Shown here: piece after piece, positions 35,258 to 44,920 of the stretch
How positions within the stretch are numbered: position 1 is the stretch's first letter
How the letters are laid out: each line of letters opens with the position of its first letter
Source of the DNA: Cellulosilyticum sp.
GTDB taxonomy: Bacteria > Bacillota > Clostridia > Lachnospirales > Cellulosilyticaceae
Reading direction: 5' to 3'
DNA: 64,000 nt
Assembly (NCBI GenBank): GCA_015058045.1
Contig: SVDC01000001.1
Span: forward strand, 119,727-183,726
The notes under the pieces: model-generated
Databases searched by the model: none
What the model was told of the DNA's origin: nothing
What the model saw: the letters and a program-made list of their open reading frames with translations, nothing else
Program-made: the position numbers and the translations under genes

Positions 35258-36166
35258 ATGGCAATTACAGCTGCTATGGTAAAAGAATTACGTGAAAGAA
35301 CACAAGCAGGTATGATGGACTGCAAAAAAGCATTAAACGCAGTAGATGGAGATATGGAAAAAGCTATCGAATATTTACGCGAAAATGGTTTAGCAAAAGC
35401 TGCTAAAAAAGCTGACCGTGTTGCTGCAGAAGGTCTTGTAAAAGAAGCTATTTCTGCTGACGGTAAAACAGCTGCTATCGTAGAAATCAACTCTGAAACA
35501 GACTTCGTTGCTAAAAACGACCAATTTGTAACATTTGTAAATCAAGTTGCTGAATTAGTATTAAATAGTGATGTTGCTGATGTAGATGCATTAAAAGCTC
35601 TTGCTTGGCCAGAAGATGCTTCTAAAACAGTTGGTGATGTATTAACAGAAAAAATCGCTGTAATCGGTGAAAACTTAACAATTCGTCGTTTTGCAAAATT
35701 AACAACAGAAGGTACACTTGCTTCTTACACACACGGTGGTGGTAAAATCGTTGCTATCGTTGAAGTAGCTGCTGAAGGTGAAAAAGCTCACGAAGTAGGT
35801 AGAAACGTAGCTATGCAAGTTGCTGCTGTTAACCCAGAATTCGTTTCAACAGAAGAAGTTTCTGAAGAAAAGAAAAACCACGAAAAAGAAATCTTAATGC
35901 ACCAAGCATTAAATGAAAACCCAGGTAAACCAGAAAATATCATTGAAAAAATGGTTATTGGTAGACTTAACAAACAACTTAAAGAAATTTGTCTTCTTGA
36001 ACAAGAATATGTTAAAGATCCAGACTTAACAGTTGGTAAATATGTTGCTGCTGAACTTGGTAAAGCAGACATGGTTAAATCTTTCGTTCGTTTCGAAACT
36101 GGTGAAGGTATCGAAAAAGTAGAAGAAAACTTCGCTGAAGAAGTTGCTAAACAAATGGGTATGTAA
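35258..36166 (+). CDS. tsf: Elongation factor Ts
   Basis: Nucleotide exchange factor that regenerates EF-Tu-GTP. The protein has 302 residues from ATG 35258, 8 nt after GGAGG; an upstream in-frame TTG is inside that site. The N-terminal UBA-like part is VKELRERTQAGMMDCKKAL, and the exchange core contains EINSETDFVAKNDQF near residue 75. It shares the expressed-gene codon pattern of rpsB. A terminator follows at once, so rpsB-tsf form one unit. Confidence 0.98.
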   Translation: MAITAAMVKELRERTQAGMMDCKKALNAVDGDMEKAIEYLRENGLAKAAKKADRVAAEGLVKEAISADGKTAAIVEINSETDFVAKNDQFVTFVNQVAELVLNSDVADVDALKALAWPEDASKTVGDVLTEKIAVIGENLTIRRFAKLTTEGTLASYTHGGGKIVAIVEVAAEGEKAHEVGRNVAMQVAAVNPEFVSTEEVSEEKKNHEKEILMHQALNENPGKPENIIEKMVIGRLNKQLKEICLLEQEYVKDPDLTVGKYVAAELGKADMVKSFVRFETGEGIEKVEENFAEEVAKQMGM

Positions 36167-36189
36167 TCCTTTAAGGGTTCTAACCTTTT

Positions 36190-36231
36190 AAAAGAGCTCC
36201 AAAGGCTAGTAATAGCTTTTGGAGCTCTTTT
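36190..36231 (+). terminator. Rho-independent terminator after tsf
   Basis: An 18-bp stem (36190-36207 with 36214-36231) with a G-U pair and a 6-nt loop, rich in G/C in the centre and ending in T residues. It starts 24 nt after the tsf stop codon. Confidence 0.9.
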
Positions 36232-36681
36232 AATATTCTTTCATTAAATCTACCAAAGAAGAGATGAGTTTGTATTTAGATAATCTTGATAATACGTTAT
36301 AATTTTGCACGAATAAATCGAGTGAATGGGTATTTTCGGAGATATAAATCAAGCTATTAATGCTAATGGTTACTAGTCGCTTTTTTGAGTAAAGAAGGAA
36401 AAATAAGTCTACAACAATATAAAATTTAACAGATGATGCTTGGATGTATGAGAAATAGGGTATAAGGTAAAAATATATCTAGAAAAAAACTGGTATTTAT
36501 GATAGAGTATTGATAGGTCTATTAGAGTGCATACTTATGTAATAAATAGAGACTAGATAATGTAAAGCAGACTTTGTTTATTATTAAGATAAAAGGAAGT
36601 ATGAACATATCAAATGACAACAAAAAATAAGTTGGCATTTCAAGAGCTAAAAGTTATAGTCGTTTATAGGAGGAAGTCCAA
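36232..36681. other. 450-bp gap between tsf and pyrH
   Basis: No open frame on either strand looks like a gene, and I see no clear hairpin or riboswitch. A possible promoter (TTTAGA 36275-36280, 17-bp spacer, TATAAT 36298-36303) would give an unusually long leader of about 370 nt for pyrH. The region is very AT-rich. It is notably longer than the usual tsf-pyrH spacing. Confidence 0.5.
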
Positions 36682-37389
36682 GTGAAGTTCAAACGTGTAT
36701 TAGTTAAATTAAGTGGAGAAGCATTAGCTGGAAAACAGCAACGAGGCTTTGATCATGAAGTCATTATGGGAGTTGCAAAACAGTTAAAAACCTTAGTTGA
36801 TGGAGGTACAGAAGTAGCTGTTGTTATAGGTGGTGGCAACTTCTGGAGAGGACGTACTTCAGGTGATATGGATCGTACAAAAGCAGATCAAATTGGTATG
36901 TTAGCAACTGTTATGAATGCAATCTATGTAGCAGATGTATGTCGCAGTATAGGAATGGCGACAAGTGTACAAACACCATTTATGCTAGGTAGTATGACAG
37001 AACTTTTTTCTAAAGATAAAGCAGTAGCAGATTTTAAAGCAGGAAAAATTGTATTTTTTGCAGGTGGTACAGGGCATCCATTCTTTTCAACAGATACTGG
37101 TGCAGCACTTAGAGGTGCTGAAGTTGAGGTAGATGCTTTATTATTTGCCAAAAATATTGATGGGGTTTATGATAGTGATCCAAAAACAAATCCTGCTGCA
37201 TGCAAATTTGATCGTATTTCATGTCAAGAAATGCTTCGCAGAGACTTAAAAGCAATTGATACGACAGCAGCTGCACTTTGCATTGAACAAAAACTACCAG
37301 TAGTAGTATTTGACCTAGGTGCAGAAAATAGCATTATACGTGTTGCAAACGGCGAAGAAATGGGAACAACTATATATATTGAAGGGTAA
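36682..37389 (+). CDS. pyrH: UMP kinase
   Basis: Phosphorylates UMP to UDP, feeding pyrimidine nucleotide synthesis. The protein has 235 residues of the amino-acid kinase fold. Motifs: VLVKLSGEAL at the start, VVIGGGNFWRGR near residue 48, GTGHPFFSTDTGAALRG near 130, and NIDGVYDSDPKTNP near 157. The start is GTG 36682 with GGAGGAAG upstream. It is followed closely by frr, as in most bacteria. Confidence 0.97.
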   Translation: MKFKRVLVKLSGEALAGKQQRGFDHEVIMGVAKQLKTLVDGGTEVAVVIGGGNFWRGRTSGDMDRTKADQIGMLATVMNAIYVADVCRSIGMATSVQTPFMLGSMTELFSKDKAVADFKAGKIVFFAGGTGHPFFSTDTGAALRGAEVEVDALLFAKNIDGVYDSDPKTNPAACKFDRISCQEMLRRDLKAIDTTAAALCIEQKLPVVVFDLGAENSIIRVANGEEMGTTIYIEG

Positions 37390-37406
37390 TGATAGGAGGA
37401 TATTTT

Positions 37407-37961
37407 ATGAAACAAACATTAGTAAAATTTGAAGAAAAAATGAAAAAAAGTATTGAAGCATTAGGAAATGATTTTGCTTCTATTCGTGCAGGAAGAGCAA
37501 ATCCACATGTATTAGACCGTATTATGGTAGAATATTATGGTGTGCCTACTCCATTACAACAAGTTGGAAACATTACAGTACCAGAAGCACGTATTCTTCA
37601 AATTCAACCATGGGAAAAAGCTTTACTTAAAGCAATTGAAAAAGCAATTAATGAGTCAGATTTAGGTATTAATCCAACAAATGATGGTAATGTGATTCGT
37701 CTGATTTTCCCAGAACTTACAGAAGAACGTCGTAAAGATTTAACAAAAGATATTAAGAAAAAAGGTGAAGCTTCAAAAGTTGCAATTAGAAATATTCGCC
37801 GTGATGCTTTAGATTCATTTAAGAAAATGGAAAAAGCAAATGAAATTACAAAAGATGAAGTAGAATTAGCAGAAAAAGAAGTTCAAAAAATTACAGATAA
37901 ATTTGTTGGTGAAATTGACTCAATGGTAGAAAATAAGAGTAAAGAAATTTTATCTGTTTAG
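37407..37961 (+). CDS. frr: Ribosome recycling factor
   Basis: With EF-G splits post-termination ribosomes. The protein has 184 residues, almost the exact family length. It is recognised by RAGRANPHVLDRIMVEYYG near residue 30, TPLQQVGNITVPEARIL, and RRKDLTKDIKKKGE near 112. I used ATG 37407, 6 nt after AGGAGGA; an upstream in-frame ATG at 37389 overlaps the pyrH stop and has no site. A strong terminator follows. Confidence 0.97.
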   Translation: MKQTLVKFEEKMKKSIEALGNDFASIRAGRANPHVLDRIMVEYYGVPTPLQQVGNITVPEARILQIQPWEKALLKAIEKAINESDLGINPTNDGNVIRLIFPELTEERRKDLTKDIKKKGEASKVAIRNIRRDALDSFKKMEKANEITKDEVELAEKEVQKITDKFVGEIDSMVENKSKEILSV

Positions 37962-37992
37962 TCATTTACAACAAAGCATATATGCTCTATTG

Positions 37993-38022
37993 AAGCTCCT
38001 CTTTAAGAAGAGGAGCTTTTTA
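37993..38022 (+). terminator. Rho-independent terminator after frr
   Basis: A perfect 11-bp stem (37993-38003 with 38008-38018), a 4-nt loop and a short T run. Confidence 0.92.
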
Positions 38023-38058
38023 ATAAGAAAGGTATAGTAAGTAGTAGGAGGAATCAAC

Positions 38059-38775
38059 ATGTCAGACAGAACTATTCCACAGCACATTGCCATTATTATG
38101 GATGGTAATGGCAGATGGGCAAAAGAAAAAGGATTGCCAAGGAATGAAGGACATAGAAGGGGAACAAAAGCATTAGAAAAGATTATTAGTCACGCAGATA
38201 AAATGGGTGTTAAGCATCTGACTGTCTATGCATTTTCTACTGAGAATTGGAGAAGACCGGATGATGAAGTAGAAGGATTAATGAAGCTTTTTAGTCAATA
38301 TATTGATAAAGAACTTAAGAAGGTTGATAAGGATAGTCATCGCTTTCATGTTATTGGAGACTTAGAATCAGAAGTGATTCCAAAGGAACTTAAAGAAAAA
38401 ATTAAATTATTGGAAGATAAAACTAAAGATAAACCAGGGATGTGCTTCCATATGGCATTTAATTATGGTGGAAGAGATGAAATTTTGCGTGCATGCAAAA
38501 AGCTGATTCAAGTTGTGCAGGAGGGAAAAATTGAAGTGGCACAAATTAATGAGGGACTTTTCTCTAATTTCTTAGATACAAAAGGGATACCGGACCCAGA
38601 TCTTATGATACGTACAAGTGGGGAAGAACGTACAAGTAACTTCTTGCCATGGCAGCTTACGTATTCAGAGTTTTATTTCACACCATGTTTATGGCCAGAT
38701 TTTACAGTTAAGGAATTTGATAAAGCTATTGATGCTTATAATCATAGACAAAGAAGATTTGGAAAAAGTGAATAG
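38059..38775 (+). CDS. uppS: Undecaprenyl diphosphate synthase (isoprenyl transferase)
   Basis: Makes the C55 carrier lipid for cell-wall synthesis from farnesyl-PP and isopentenyl-PP. The 238-residue length is typical. The active-site motif IAIIMDGNGRWAK begins near residue 10, with the catalytic Asp in MDGNGR. RRGTKALEKI and the C-terminal DLMIRTSGEERTSNFLPWQ are also present. The ATG follows AGGAGGA. It begins the uppS-cdsA-dxr-rseP-ispG run, which joins lipid carrier, phospholipid and isoprenoid precursor synthesis. Confidence 0.97.
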   Translation: MSDRTIPQHIAIIMDGNGRWAKEKGLPRNEGHRRGTKALEKIISHADKMGVKHLTVYAFSTENWRRPDDEVEGLMKLFSQYIDKELKKVDKDSHRFHVIGDLESEVIPKELKEKIKLLEDKTKDKPGMCFHMAFNYGGRDEILRACKKLIQVVQEGKIEVAQINEGLFSNFLDTKGIPDPDLMIRTSGEERTSNFLPWQLTYSEFYFTPCLWPDFTVKEFDKAIDAYNHRQRRFGKSE

Positions 38776-38787
38776 GAGGGGAGTTAA

Positions 38788-39594
38788 GTGCTTACAAGAA
38801 TTATGACTTCAGTAGTGGGAATTCCACTTGTTATAGCAATAATTGTAATAGGGAATCCCTTATTACGCTATGCCATTATGGCAGTGAGCTTGATTGCACT
38901 GTATGAGTTTTATAATGTAGTAAGTAAGCAAAATAAGCCTGTAACTTGGATAGGTTACGGTACAATTGTAGTACAATATCTAGCTTTTAATTGGGTAATG
39001 GAATATTATTTTGTGTTTATGGCACTTATAACAATGATAAGTTTAATCGCACTTGTTATCTATTATCCAAAGTATTCAATCTTAGATATTGGATTAACCC
39101 TTTTCCCGGTCCTTTATGTAGGACTCATGTTTAGTTTTATGATTTTATTAAGAGATATGCAAGAGGGAAGTTTTTGGATATGGCTTATTGCTATTGCTGC
39201 ATGGGGAAGTGATACATTTGCTTATTTTACAGGTAAAACTATTGGAAAACATAAACTAGCACCAGTACTTAGTCCTAAAAAGACTATAGAAGGGAGTATA
39301 GGTGGTGTTGTAGGTGCAGGCATATTAGCTTACATTTATACATTAATCTATACACATTATGGTGCTTTTACATTAAGACAACAAATGCTATGGGTGATTA
39401 TTGCTGCTATATTAGGGGCTATTATTTCTCAATTTGGAGATTTAGCAGCCTCAGCAGTTAAAAGATATTACGATCAAAAAGACTATGGTTATATATTACC
39501 AGGGCATGGTGGTATATTAGATCGTTTTGATAGTTTTATATTTGTAGCGCCAATCATCTATATCGTAGTAGGAATCGTACAAAATGCGATTTAG
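38788..39594 (+). CDS. cdsA: Phosphatidate cytidylyltransferase
   Basis: Makes CDP-diacylglycerol from phosphatidic acid and CTP, the branch point of phospholipid synthesis. The protein has 268 residues with about seven membrane segments. The family signature is the C-terminal sequence with KRYYDQKDYGYILPGHGG and LDRFDS, and SPKKTIEGSIGG lies before it. The start is GTG 38788 after GGAGGGGAG. It lies 12 bp after uppS. Confidence 0.96.
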   Translation: MLTRIMTSVVGIPLVIAIIVIGNPLLRYAIMAVSLIALYEFYNVVSKQNKPVTWIGYGTIVVQYLAFNWVMEYYFVFMALITMISLIALVIYYPKYSILDIGLTLFPVLYVGLMFSFMILLRDMQEGSFWIWLIAIAAWGSDTFAYFTGKTIGKHKLAPVLSPKKTIEGSIGGVVGAGILAYIYTLIYTHYGAFTLRQQMLWVIIAAILGAIISQFGDLAASAVKRYYDQKDYGYILPGHGGILDRFDSFIFVAPIIYIVVGIVQNAI

Positions 39595-39609
39595 ATAGGA
39601 GTTAAAGAG

Positions 39610-40776
39610 ATGAAAAAGAAAGTTGTTATTTTAGGGTCAACAGGATCTATTGGAACTCAAACTTTAGATGTAGCTAGAAAACAAGGAGATATAGAAATAT
39701 TAGGTTTAACAGCGAATAATCGTATTGAAATGCTGGAAGAACAAATTGAAGCTTTTCATCCACAGATTGTATGTGTAATGAATGAAGAGAAGGCTCAAGT
39801 TTTAAAAGAGCGCTTGAATGCAAAAGGTTTAATAACAGAAGTTGTAACAGGTGTAGAGGGACTTGTTAAGGTGGCGACTATTCAGGAAGCTGAAATTGTT
39901 GTAACAGCTGTAGTTGGGATGATTGGCCTCTTACCAACTATTGAAGCAATAAAGGCAGGTAAAACCATTGCACTAGCCAATAAGGAGACATTGGTAACTG
40001 CTGGAGAGCTAGTGATGGACCTTGCAAGAGAAAATAATGTAGAGATTTTACCTGTAGATAGTGAACACTCTGCAATTTTCCAAAGCTTACAAGGGAATAC
40101 ACGTAAGAGTATAGACCATCTTATTTTAACAGCTTCTGGTGGTCCATTTAGAACATTTTCTAAAGAGCAGCTTAAAGAAGTTACAGTAGAACAAGCTTTA
40201 AAACATCCAAACTGGGTAATGGGAAGTAAGATTACCATTGATTCAGCAACACTTATGAATAAGGGATTAGAAGTCATTGAGGCGAAACATTTATTTAATG
40301 TGGCACCTTCTGAAATTGAAGTAGTGGTACATAAAGAAAGTATTGTACACTCAATGGTAGCTTATAAAGATGGATCAGTAATTGCGCAGCTTGGCATGCC
40401 AGATATGCGCCATCCAATCGCTTATGCATTAAATTATCCAGAAAGAAAAGAAGCAACTTATATTGAAAAACTTGATTTAGTTAAGATAGGCAGCTTATCT
40501 TTTGAAGCGCCTCGCATGGAAGCTTTTCCTTGTTTAAAGCTAGCATATGATGCTTTAGCAATAGGTGGAACAATGCCAGCTGTATTAAATGCAGCCAATG
40601 AAGAAGTTGTAGCCGCATTCCTTAATAAGCAAATAGGCTTCTTGCAGATTCCAGAAATCATTCATAGAGTGATGGAGGCACACATAAGTATAAGTAAGCC
40701 AAGTTTAGAACAAATCTTAGAATGTGATCAGTGGGCGAGAAAATATTGTAGGGAGCAGGTGAGTAAATGTTATTAA
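39610..40776 (+). CDS. dxr: 1-deoxy-D-xylulose 5-phosphate reductoisomerase
   Basis: Second step of the MEP isoprenoid pathway: DXP to MEP with NADPH. The protein has 388 residues. The N-terminal NADPH motif is ILGSTGSIGTQTLDV at residues 7-21. ALANKETLVTAGELV lies near 120 and the active-site SEHSAIFQSL with the metal ligands near 152. It overlaps rseP by 10 bp. Together with ispG downstream, it shows use of the MEP pathway. Confidence 0.97.
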   Translation: MKKKVVILGSTGSIGTQTLDVARKQGDIEILGLTANNRIEMLEEQIEAFHPQIVCVMNEEKAQVLKERLNAKGLITEVVTGVEGLVKVATIQEAEIVVTAVVGMIGLLPTIEAIKAGKTIALANKETLVTAGELVMDLARENNVEILPVDSEHSAIFQSLQGNTRKSIDHLILTASGGPFRTFSKEQLKEVTVEQALKHPNWVMGSKITIDSATLMNKGLEVIEAKHLFNVAPSEIEVVVHKESIVHSMVAYKDGSVIAQLGMPDMRHPIAYALNYPERKEATYIEKLDLVKIGSLSFEAPRMEAFPCLKLAYDALAIGGTMPAVLNAANEEVVAAFLNKQIGFLQIPEIIHRVMEAHISISKPSLEQILECDQWARKYCREQVSKCY

Positions 40777-41801
40777 TGATTGTGATCATTTTATTAATGT
40801 TTACTGTCATTGTAGTTGCACATGAATGGGGACATTATATTACTGCTAAGAAATGTGGCATATTAGTTCATGAATTTGCAGTAGGGATGGGACCAATGTT
40901 ATGGTCTAAGCAGGTAGGAGAAACGCTATATTCTATTAGGCTTCTACCTATAGGTGGATATTGCCGAATGGAAGAAGAAGTAGGTGAGAACACTAATCCT
41001 AGAGCTATGGCTTCTAAAAAGCCTTGGCAAAAGCTTCTTGTAGTAAGTGCAGGTGCTATTATGAACTTTTTATTAGCATGGTTTTTACTTGCTATTTTTG
41101 CAGGCTATTATGGGACGAGTACAAATGTTATAAAAGAAGTACAAACCAATACGCCAGCCTATGAAGCAGGTCTTCAGACAGATGACCGTATCATAGGAAT
41201 TAATGGGTATAAAGTGAGCAATTTAAGTGAACTAAGTACACACATGAGTAAAGAAGTATCAACTTATACTTTAACGATTAAAAGAGCCAATCAAGTGATA
41301 GAGATTCCAGTAGCAACAAGAATCATGGAGGGAGAAGAAAGTCCTCGATTTGGATTTGTTATTAAAACGAGCCATTTTAATATTTGGCAAAATATTAAAA
41401 CCGGTTTCTTGATGGAAATAGCCGTTATTCGAATGGTTTGGGAATCATTAGTAGGACTTATTTCAGGAGCTATTGGATTTGACCAAATGGCTGGAATTGT
41501 AGGTGTTGTAGATGCAGGAAGTCAAGTCTGGGATAGTAGTATGCAAGCAGGTGGTGTTAATTTAGCACTAATGAATATGGTATATATGGCAGCACTTTTG
41601 TCAGCAAACTTAGGTGTGATGAATTTATTACCATTACCTGCTTTAGATGGTGGACGTATTTTTTTCATTTTAATTGAGATGATTAGAGGTAAGGCGATAC
41701 CACCTGAAAAAGAAGGAGCTGTTCACTTTATAGGCATGGTTTTACTCATGCTTTTAACAGTTGCCGTATTATATAACGATATTATGAGGTTACGAGGATA
41801 A
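40767..41801 (+). CDS. rseP: Site-2 protease RseP/RasP family zinc metalloprotease
   Basis: Intramembrane protease that cleaves anti-sigma factors and signal peptides. The protein has 344 residues. The zinc motif HEWGH is at 19-23 in the first span, and the second catalytic motif [12 protein letters not shown] lies near 287. A single PDZ domain is at about 115-185 ([21 protein letters not shown]). Four spans are expected. Its stop overlaps the ispG start by one base (TAATG). The position between dxr and ispG is the Firmicutes norm. Confidence 0.96.
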   Translation: MLLMIVIILLMFTVIVVAHEWGHYITAKKCGILVHEFAVGMGPMLWSKQVGETLYSIRLLPIGGYCRMEEEVGENTNPRAMASKKPWQKLLVVSAGAIMNFLLAWFLLAIFAGYYGTSTNVIKEVQTNTPAYEAGLQTDDRIIGINGYKVSNLSELSTHMSKEVSTYTLTIKRANQVIEIPVATRIMEGEESPRFGFVIKTSHFNIWQNIKTGFLMEIAVIRMVWESLVGLISGAIGFDQMAGIVGVVDAGSQVWDSSMQAGGVNLALMNMVYMAALLSANLGVMNLLPLPALDGGRIFFILIEMIRGKAIPPEKEGAVHFIGMVLLMLLTVAVLYNDIMRLRG

Positions 41802-42853
41802 TGTATACAAGAGAACAAACAAGAGTTGTAAAAGTAAAAGATGTAGCAATTGGAGGAGGTAATCCAGTTGTTATTCAGTCAATGGCGAATACAAAGACAC
41901 AAGATGTAGATGCAACCGTTGAACAAATATTAGCATTAGAGGAAGCGGGCTGTGAAATTGTTCGTGTTGCAGTGCCTCATGAGGAGGCTGCAAGAGCAAT
42001 TGAAAAGATTGTGCCTAGAATTCACATTCCTTTAGTAGCAGATATTCACTTTGATTATCGTTTAGCTTTAATGGCTGTTGAAAATGGAATCAATAAATTA
42101 CGTATTAATCCGGGAAATATTGGAAGTGAAGAACGTGTTCAAAAAGTAGTAGAAAAAGCAAAGGCATATGGCATTCCAATTCGTATTGGTGTCAATTCAG
42201 GTTCAATTAGTAAGGAAAACCTAAAAAAATATGGTGGTGTTAATGCAGAATCTATGGTAGAAAGTGCAAGTGAACATATCCGTATTCTAGAAGCATTAGA
42301 CTTTAGAGATATTGTCGTATCACTAAAAGCGTCTAATGTACCACTTGCTATTGAAACCTATACCACTTTCGCAGAGCGTTATAATTACCCACTGCATGTA
42401 GGGATTACAGAAGCAGGTACCCTTTACAAAGGAACGATTAAATCTTCAGTTGGATTAGGAGCTATTTTATCAAGAGGGATTGGAGATACCATTCGTGTTT
42501 CTCTTTCAGATGACCCAGCTAAAGAAATTGAATGTGCACAAAATGTCCTACAATCTTTAGGTTTAGGACAATATGGCGTAGAAATTATTTCTTGTCCAAC
42601 TTGTGGACGTACAGAGGTTGGTCTAATTGAACTTGCAAATAAAGTAGAGGCAGCCACTAAATCCTTAAAGAAAAATCTTAAAATTGCAGTTATGGGCTGT
42701 GTTGTTAATGGACCTGGAGAAGCCAGAGAAGCAGATATTGGTATTGCTGGTGGAAGAGGTGAAGGATTAATCTTTAAAAAAGGTGAAATTATTAAGAAAG
42801 TAAAAGAAGATGAACTCTTTGCAGCTTTTATGGAAGAGGTTCATAAGTTATAG
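41801..42853 (+). CDS. ispG: 4-hydroxy-3-methylbut-2-enyl diphosphate synthase
   Basis: Iron-sulfur enzyme of the MEP pathway that converts MEcPP to HMBPP, usually with flavodoxin or ferredoxin as donor. The protein has 350 residues. The TIM-barrel part has the motif [12 protein letters not shown] and LRINPGNIG. The 4Fe-4S cysteines are in [12 protein letters not shown] and [12 protein letters not shown]. The last gene of the unit. The stop is followed after about 80 bp by a separate rimP leader. Confidence 0.97.
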   Translation: MYTREQTRVVKVKDVAIGGGNPVVIQSMANTKTQDVDATVEQILALEEAGCEIVRVAVPHEEAARAIEKIVPRIHIPLVADIHFDYRLALMAVENGINKLRINPGNIGSEERVQKVVEKAKAYGIPIRIGVNSGSISKENLKKYGGVNAESMVESASEHIRILEALDFRDIVVSLKASNVPLAIETYTTFAERYNYPLHVGITEAGTLYKGTIKSSVGLGAILSRGIGDTIRVSLSDDPAKEIECAQNVLQSLGLGQYGVEIISCPTCGRTEVGLIELANKVEAATKSLKKNLKIAVMGCVVNGPGEAREADIGIAGGRGEGLIFKKGEIIKKVKEDELFAAFMEEVHKL

Positions 42854-42878
42854 AGTGAAGGCACCTTTTTATAAGGGC

Positions 42879-42907
42879 TTGCTTTTTGTAAGTAATAATA
42901 GTATAAT
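42879..42907 (+). promoter_or_regulatory. Candidate promoter of the rimP-nusA-infB operon
   Basis: TTGCTT (42879-42884), a 17-bp spacer and a perfect TATAAT (42902-42907), 120 bp before rimP. Confidence 0.6.
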
Positions 42908-42934
42908 ATGGTTATTATAATCATGAACGTGTCA

Positions 42935-42962
42935 GAAAGAGTGGGTTTTTGCCCACTCTTTC
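42935..42962 (+). promoter_or_regulatory. Hairpin in rimP leader, possible attenuator
   Basis: A perfect 11-bp GC-containing stem (42935-42945 with 42952-42962) and a 6-nt loop, about 28 nt after the proposed transcription start and 64 nt before rimP. Only a weak T-rich stretch follows, so it may act as a partial terminator or as a NusA-responsive attenuator. It could also be read as the terminator of ispG. Confidence 0.6.
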
Positions 42963-43026
42963 GTATTGTTTAGATGTATAGTTATTGAAGTTTATGTCAA
43001 ACTATAGATAAAGAAAGGATGACAAT

Positions 43027-43488
43027 ATGAATAAAAAACAAATTGTTGAAACAATTGAGAGCTATTTAGAACCTATTCTTGCAGAACTTAAGTTTGAACT
43101 TGTAGATGTGGAGTATGTAAAAGAAGGCCCTAATTACTATTTGAGAATATATATTGATAAAGAGGGTGGCATTAATATTCAAGATTGCCAGATCACAAGT
43201 CGTACAATAGAAAAAGTACTAGATGAAAAAGATCCGATTAAAGATCCATATATTTTAGAAGTAAGCTCACCAGGATTAGATCGTGTCTTAAAGAAAGATA
43301 AAGAATTTGAGCGTTTTAAAGGTAGATTAGTAGATGTTAAACTTTATAAAGCAGTAGAGGGTGAGAAACATTATACAGCTACACTTGTAAACAAAACAGA
43401 AGAGATGCTTTATCTAGATGATGAGGGTACAGCTCTTGAATTTGAAATGAAAAATGTAGCAGTAGTTAGATTGGCTATTACATTCTAG
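43027..43488 (+). CDS. rimP: Ribosome maturation factor RimP
   Basis: Assists 30S subunit maturation. The 153-residue length is typical. Motifs: LVDVEYVKEGPNYYLRIYID near residue 22, then CQITSRTIEKVLDE and YILEVSSPGLDRVL. The C-terminal SH3-like domain follows at about 90-150. The ATG follows AAAGGATG. It begins the rimP-nusA-ylxR-ylxQ-infB-rbfA order found in most Firmicutes. Confidence 0.96.
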   Translation: MNKKQIVETIESYLEPILAELKFELVDVEYVKEGPNYYLRIYIDKEGGINIQDCQITSRTIEKVLDEKDPIKDPYILEVSSPGLDRVLKKDKEFERFKGRLVDVKLYKAVEGEKHYTATLVNKTEEMLYLDDEGTALEFEMKNVAVVRLAITF

Positions 43489-43509
43489 CTATTTTGGAGG
43501 AGGATAAAA

Positions 43510-44640
43510 ATGAATCACGATTTTATTACAGCAATTGATCAAATTGCCAAATCAAAAGGGATCAATAAAGAGAAGTTAATCGATGCAATTAAACAATCTA
43601 TTGAAGTGGCTTGTAAAAAACACTTTGGGATGAGTGCGAGTGCAAAACAAAACCTTAAAATCAACATTGATGAAACAACAGGCGATGTTCAAGTATATGC
43701 TTCAAAAACAGTTGTACCTGATGATGAAGTCATGAATGAATTACTTGAAATTAGTTTATCAGAAGCCAAAGAACTTAATTCTATTGTAGATGTTGAAGAT
43801 ATTCTTGATGTAGAAATCACACCAAGAAACTTTGGTCGTATTGCAGCACAAAATGCAAAACAAGTTGTTATTCAAAAAATCAAAGAAGCTGAAAGACAAA
43901 TGGTTTATGAAGAATACAGCGTAAAATTAAATGATATTATTAAAGGTAAAGTTCTAAGAAAAGAAAAAAATGGCTATATTGTTCAACTGGACTTTACAGA
44001 AGCATCACTTCCATCTACAGAAGCTATGCCAAATGACAATTTTGATGAGCAAATGGAAAAAGGCGAAGGCATGACAGGCTATAAAGCATTTTATCTTTTA
44101 AATGTTAGAGACTTTAATAAAAGTGATAACAAAATGGAGGGTAAGAGCAAAAATGTGGGTGCACAAGTTATTGTATCCCGTACACATCCAGAACTTGTAA
44201 AACGTTTATTCGAACAAGAAGTTGTTGAAATTAAAGAAGGTACAGTAGTGATTAAGAGCATTGCAAGAGAAGCAGGTTCAAGAAGTAAAATTGCTGTATG
44301 TTCAAATGATCCAAATGTAGATCCAGTGGGAGCTTGTGTTGGTGAAAAAGGTAAACGTATTGGAAGTATCGTAGAAGAATTAAATGGTGAAAAAATTGAC
44401 GTTGTACACTGGCATGAAGATCCAAAAGAATTTATCAAAGAAGCATTAAGTCCAGCAAAAGTACTTGATGTAGAGTTAGATGAAACAAATGGAGAACGCA
44501 ATGCAAAAGTACTTGTACCAGCTAATATTTTAACACTTGCAATTGGTAAAGGTGGTCAAAATGTACGTTTAGCGGCTAAACTTACAGGATGGAAAATCGA
44601 TATTAAAAGTGCTGATGTAAATGAAGAAGTAGGGGAGTAG
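43510..44640 (+). CDS. nusA: Transcription termination/antitermination factor NusA
   Basis: RNA polymerase-associated pausing and termination factor. The protein has 376 residues, the Gram-positive length without the C-terminal acidic repeats. The N-domain covers 1-125. The S1 domain lies at about 135-205 (IIKGKVLRKEKNGYIVQLDF). KH1 and KH2 follow, with VGACVGEKGKRIGSIVEEL near 277 and LAIGKGGQNVRLAAKLTGW near 345. The ATG follows GGAGGAGG. It precedes ylxR by 4 bp. Confidence 0.97.
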   Translation: MNHDFITAIDQIAKSKGINKEKLIDAIKQSIEVACKKHFGMSASAKQNLKINIDETTGDVQVYASKTVVPDDEVMNELLEISLSEAKELNSIVDVEDILDVEITPRNFGRIAAQNAKQVVIQKIKEAERQMVYEEYSVKLNDIIKGKVLRKEKNGYIVQLDFTEASLPSTEAMPNDNFDEQMEKGEGMTGYKAFYLLNVRDFNKSDNKMEGKSKNVGAQVIVSRTHPELVKRLFEQEVVEIKEGTVVIKSIAREAGSRSKIAVCSNDPNVDPVGACVGEKGKRIGSIVEELNGEKIDVVHWHEDPKEFIKEALSPAKVLDVELDETNGERNAKVLVPANILTLAIGKGGQNVRLAAKLTGWKIDIKSADVNEEVGE

Positions 44641-44644
44641 TCAA

Positions 44645-44920
44645 ATGAAACCAAGAAAGATTCCTTTGCGTAAATGTACGGGTTGTAATGAAATGAAAAA
44701 TAAAAAAGAAATGATTCGTATTGTAAGAGACCAAGAAGGTAACTTTTCTTTAGATTTTCATGGCAAAAAGCCTGGAAGAGGGGCTTATATTTGTCCTAAT
44801 GTAGATTGCCTAGCAAAAGCAGAAAAAAATAAAGGGCTTGAACGTTCTTTTAAGGCAGCAGTAGACCCTACCATTTATGACCAATTAAAGAAAGAGCTTG
44901 AAAGCTATGATGGAGAATAG
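44645..44920 (+). CDS. rnpM: YlxR/RnpM family RNA-binding protein
   Basis: Small basic protein of the YlxR family. The Bacillus homologue RnpM binds RNase P RNA and modulates its activity. The protein has 91 residues with the motif IPLRKCTGCNEMKNKKEMIR, then KKPGRGAYICPNVDCLAKA. The C-x-x-C and later paired cysteines are present. It lies between nusA and the L7Ae-like gene in the usual order and overlaps the latter. Confidence 0.93.
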   Translation: MKPRKIPLRKCTGCNEMKNKKEMIRIVRDQEGNFSLDFHGKKPGRGAYICPNVDCLAKAEKNKGLERSFKAAVDPTIYDQLKKELESYDGE

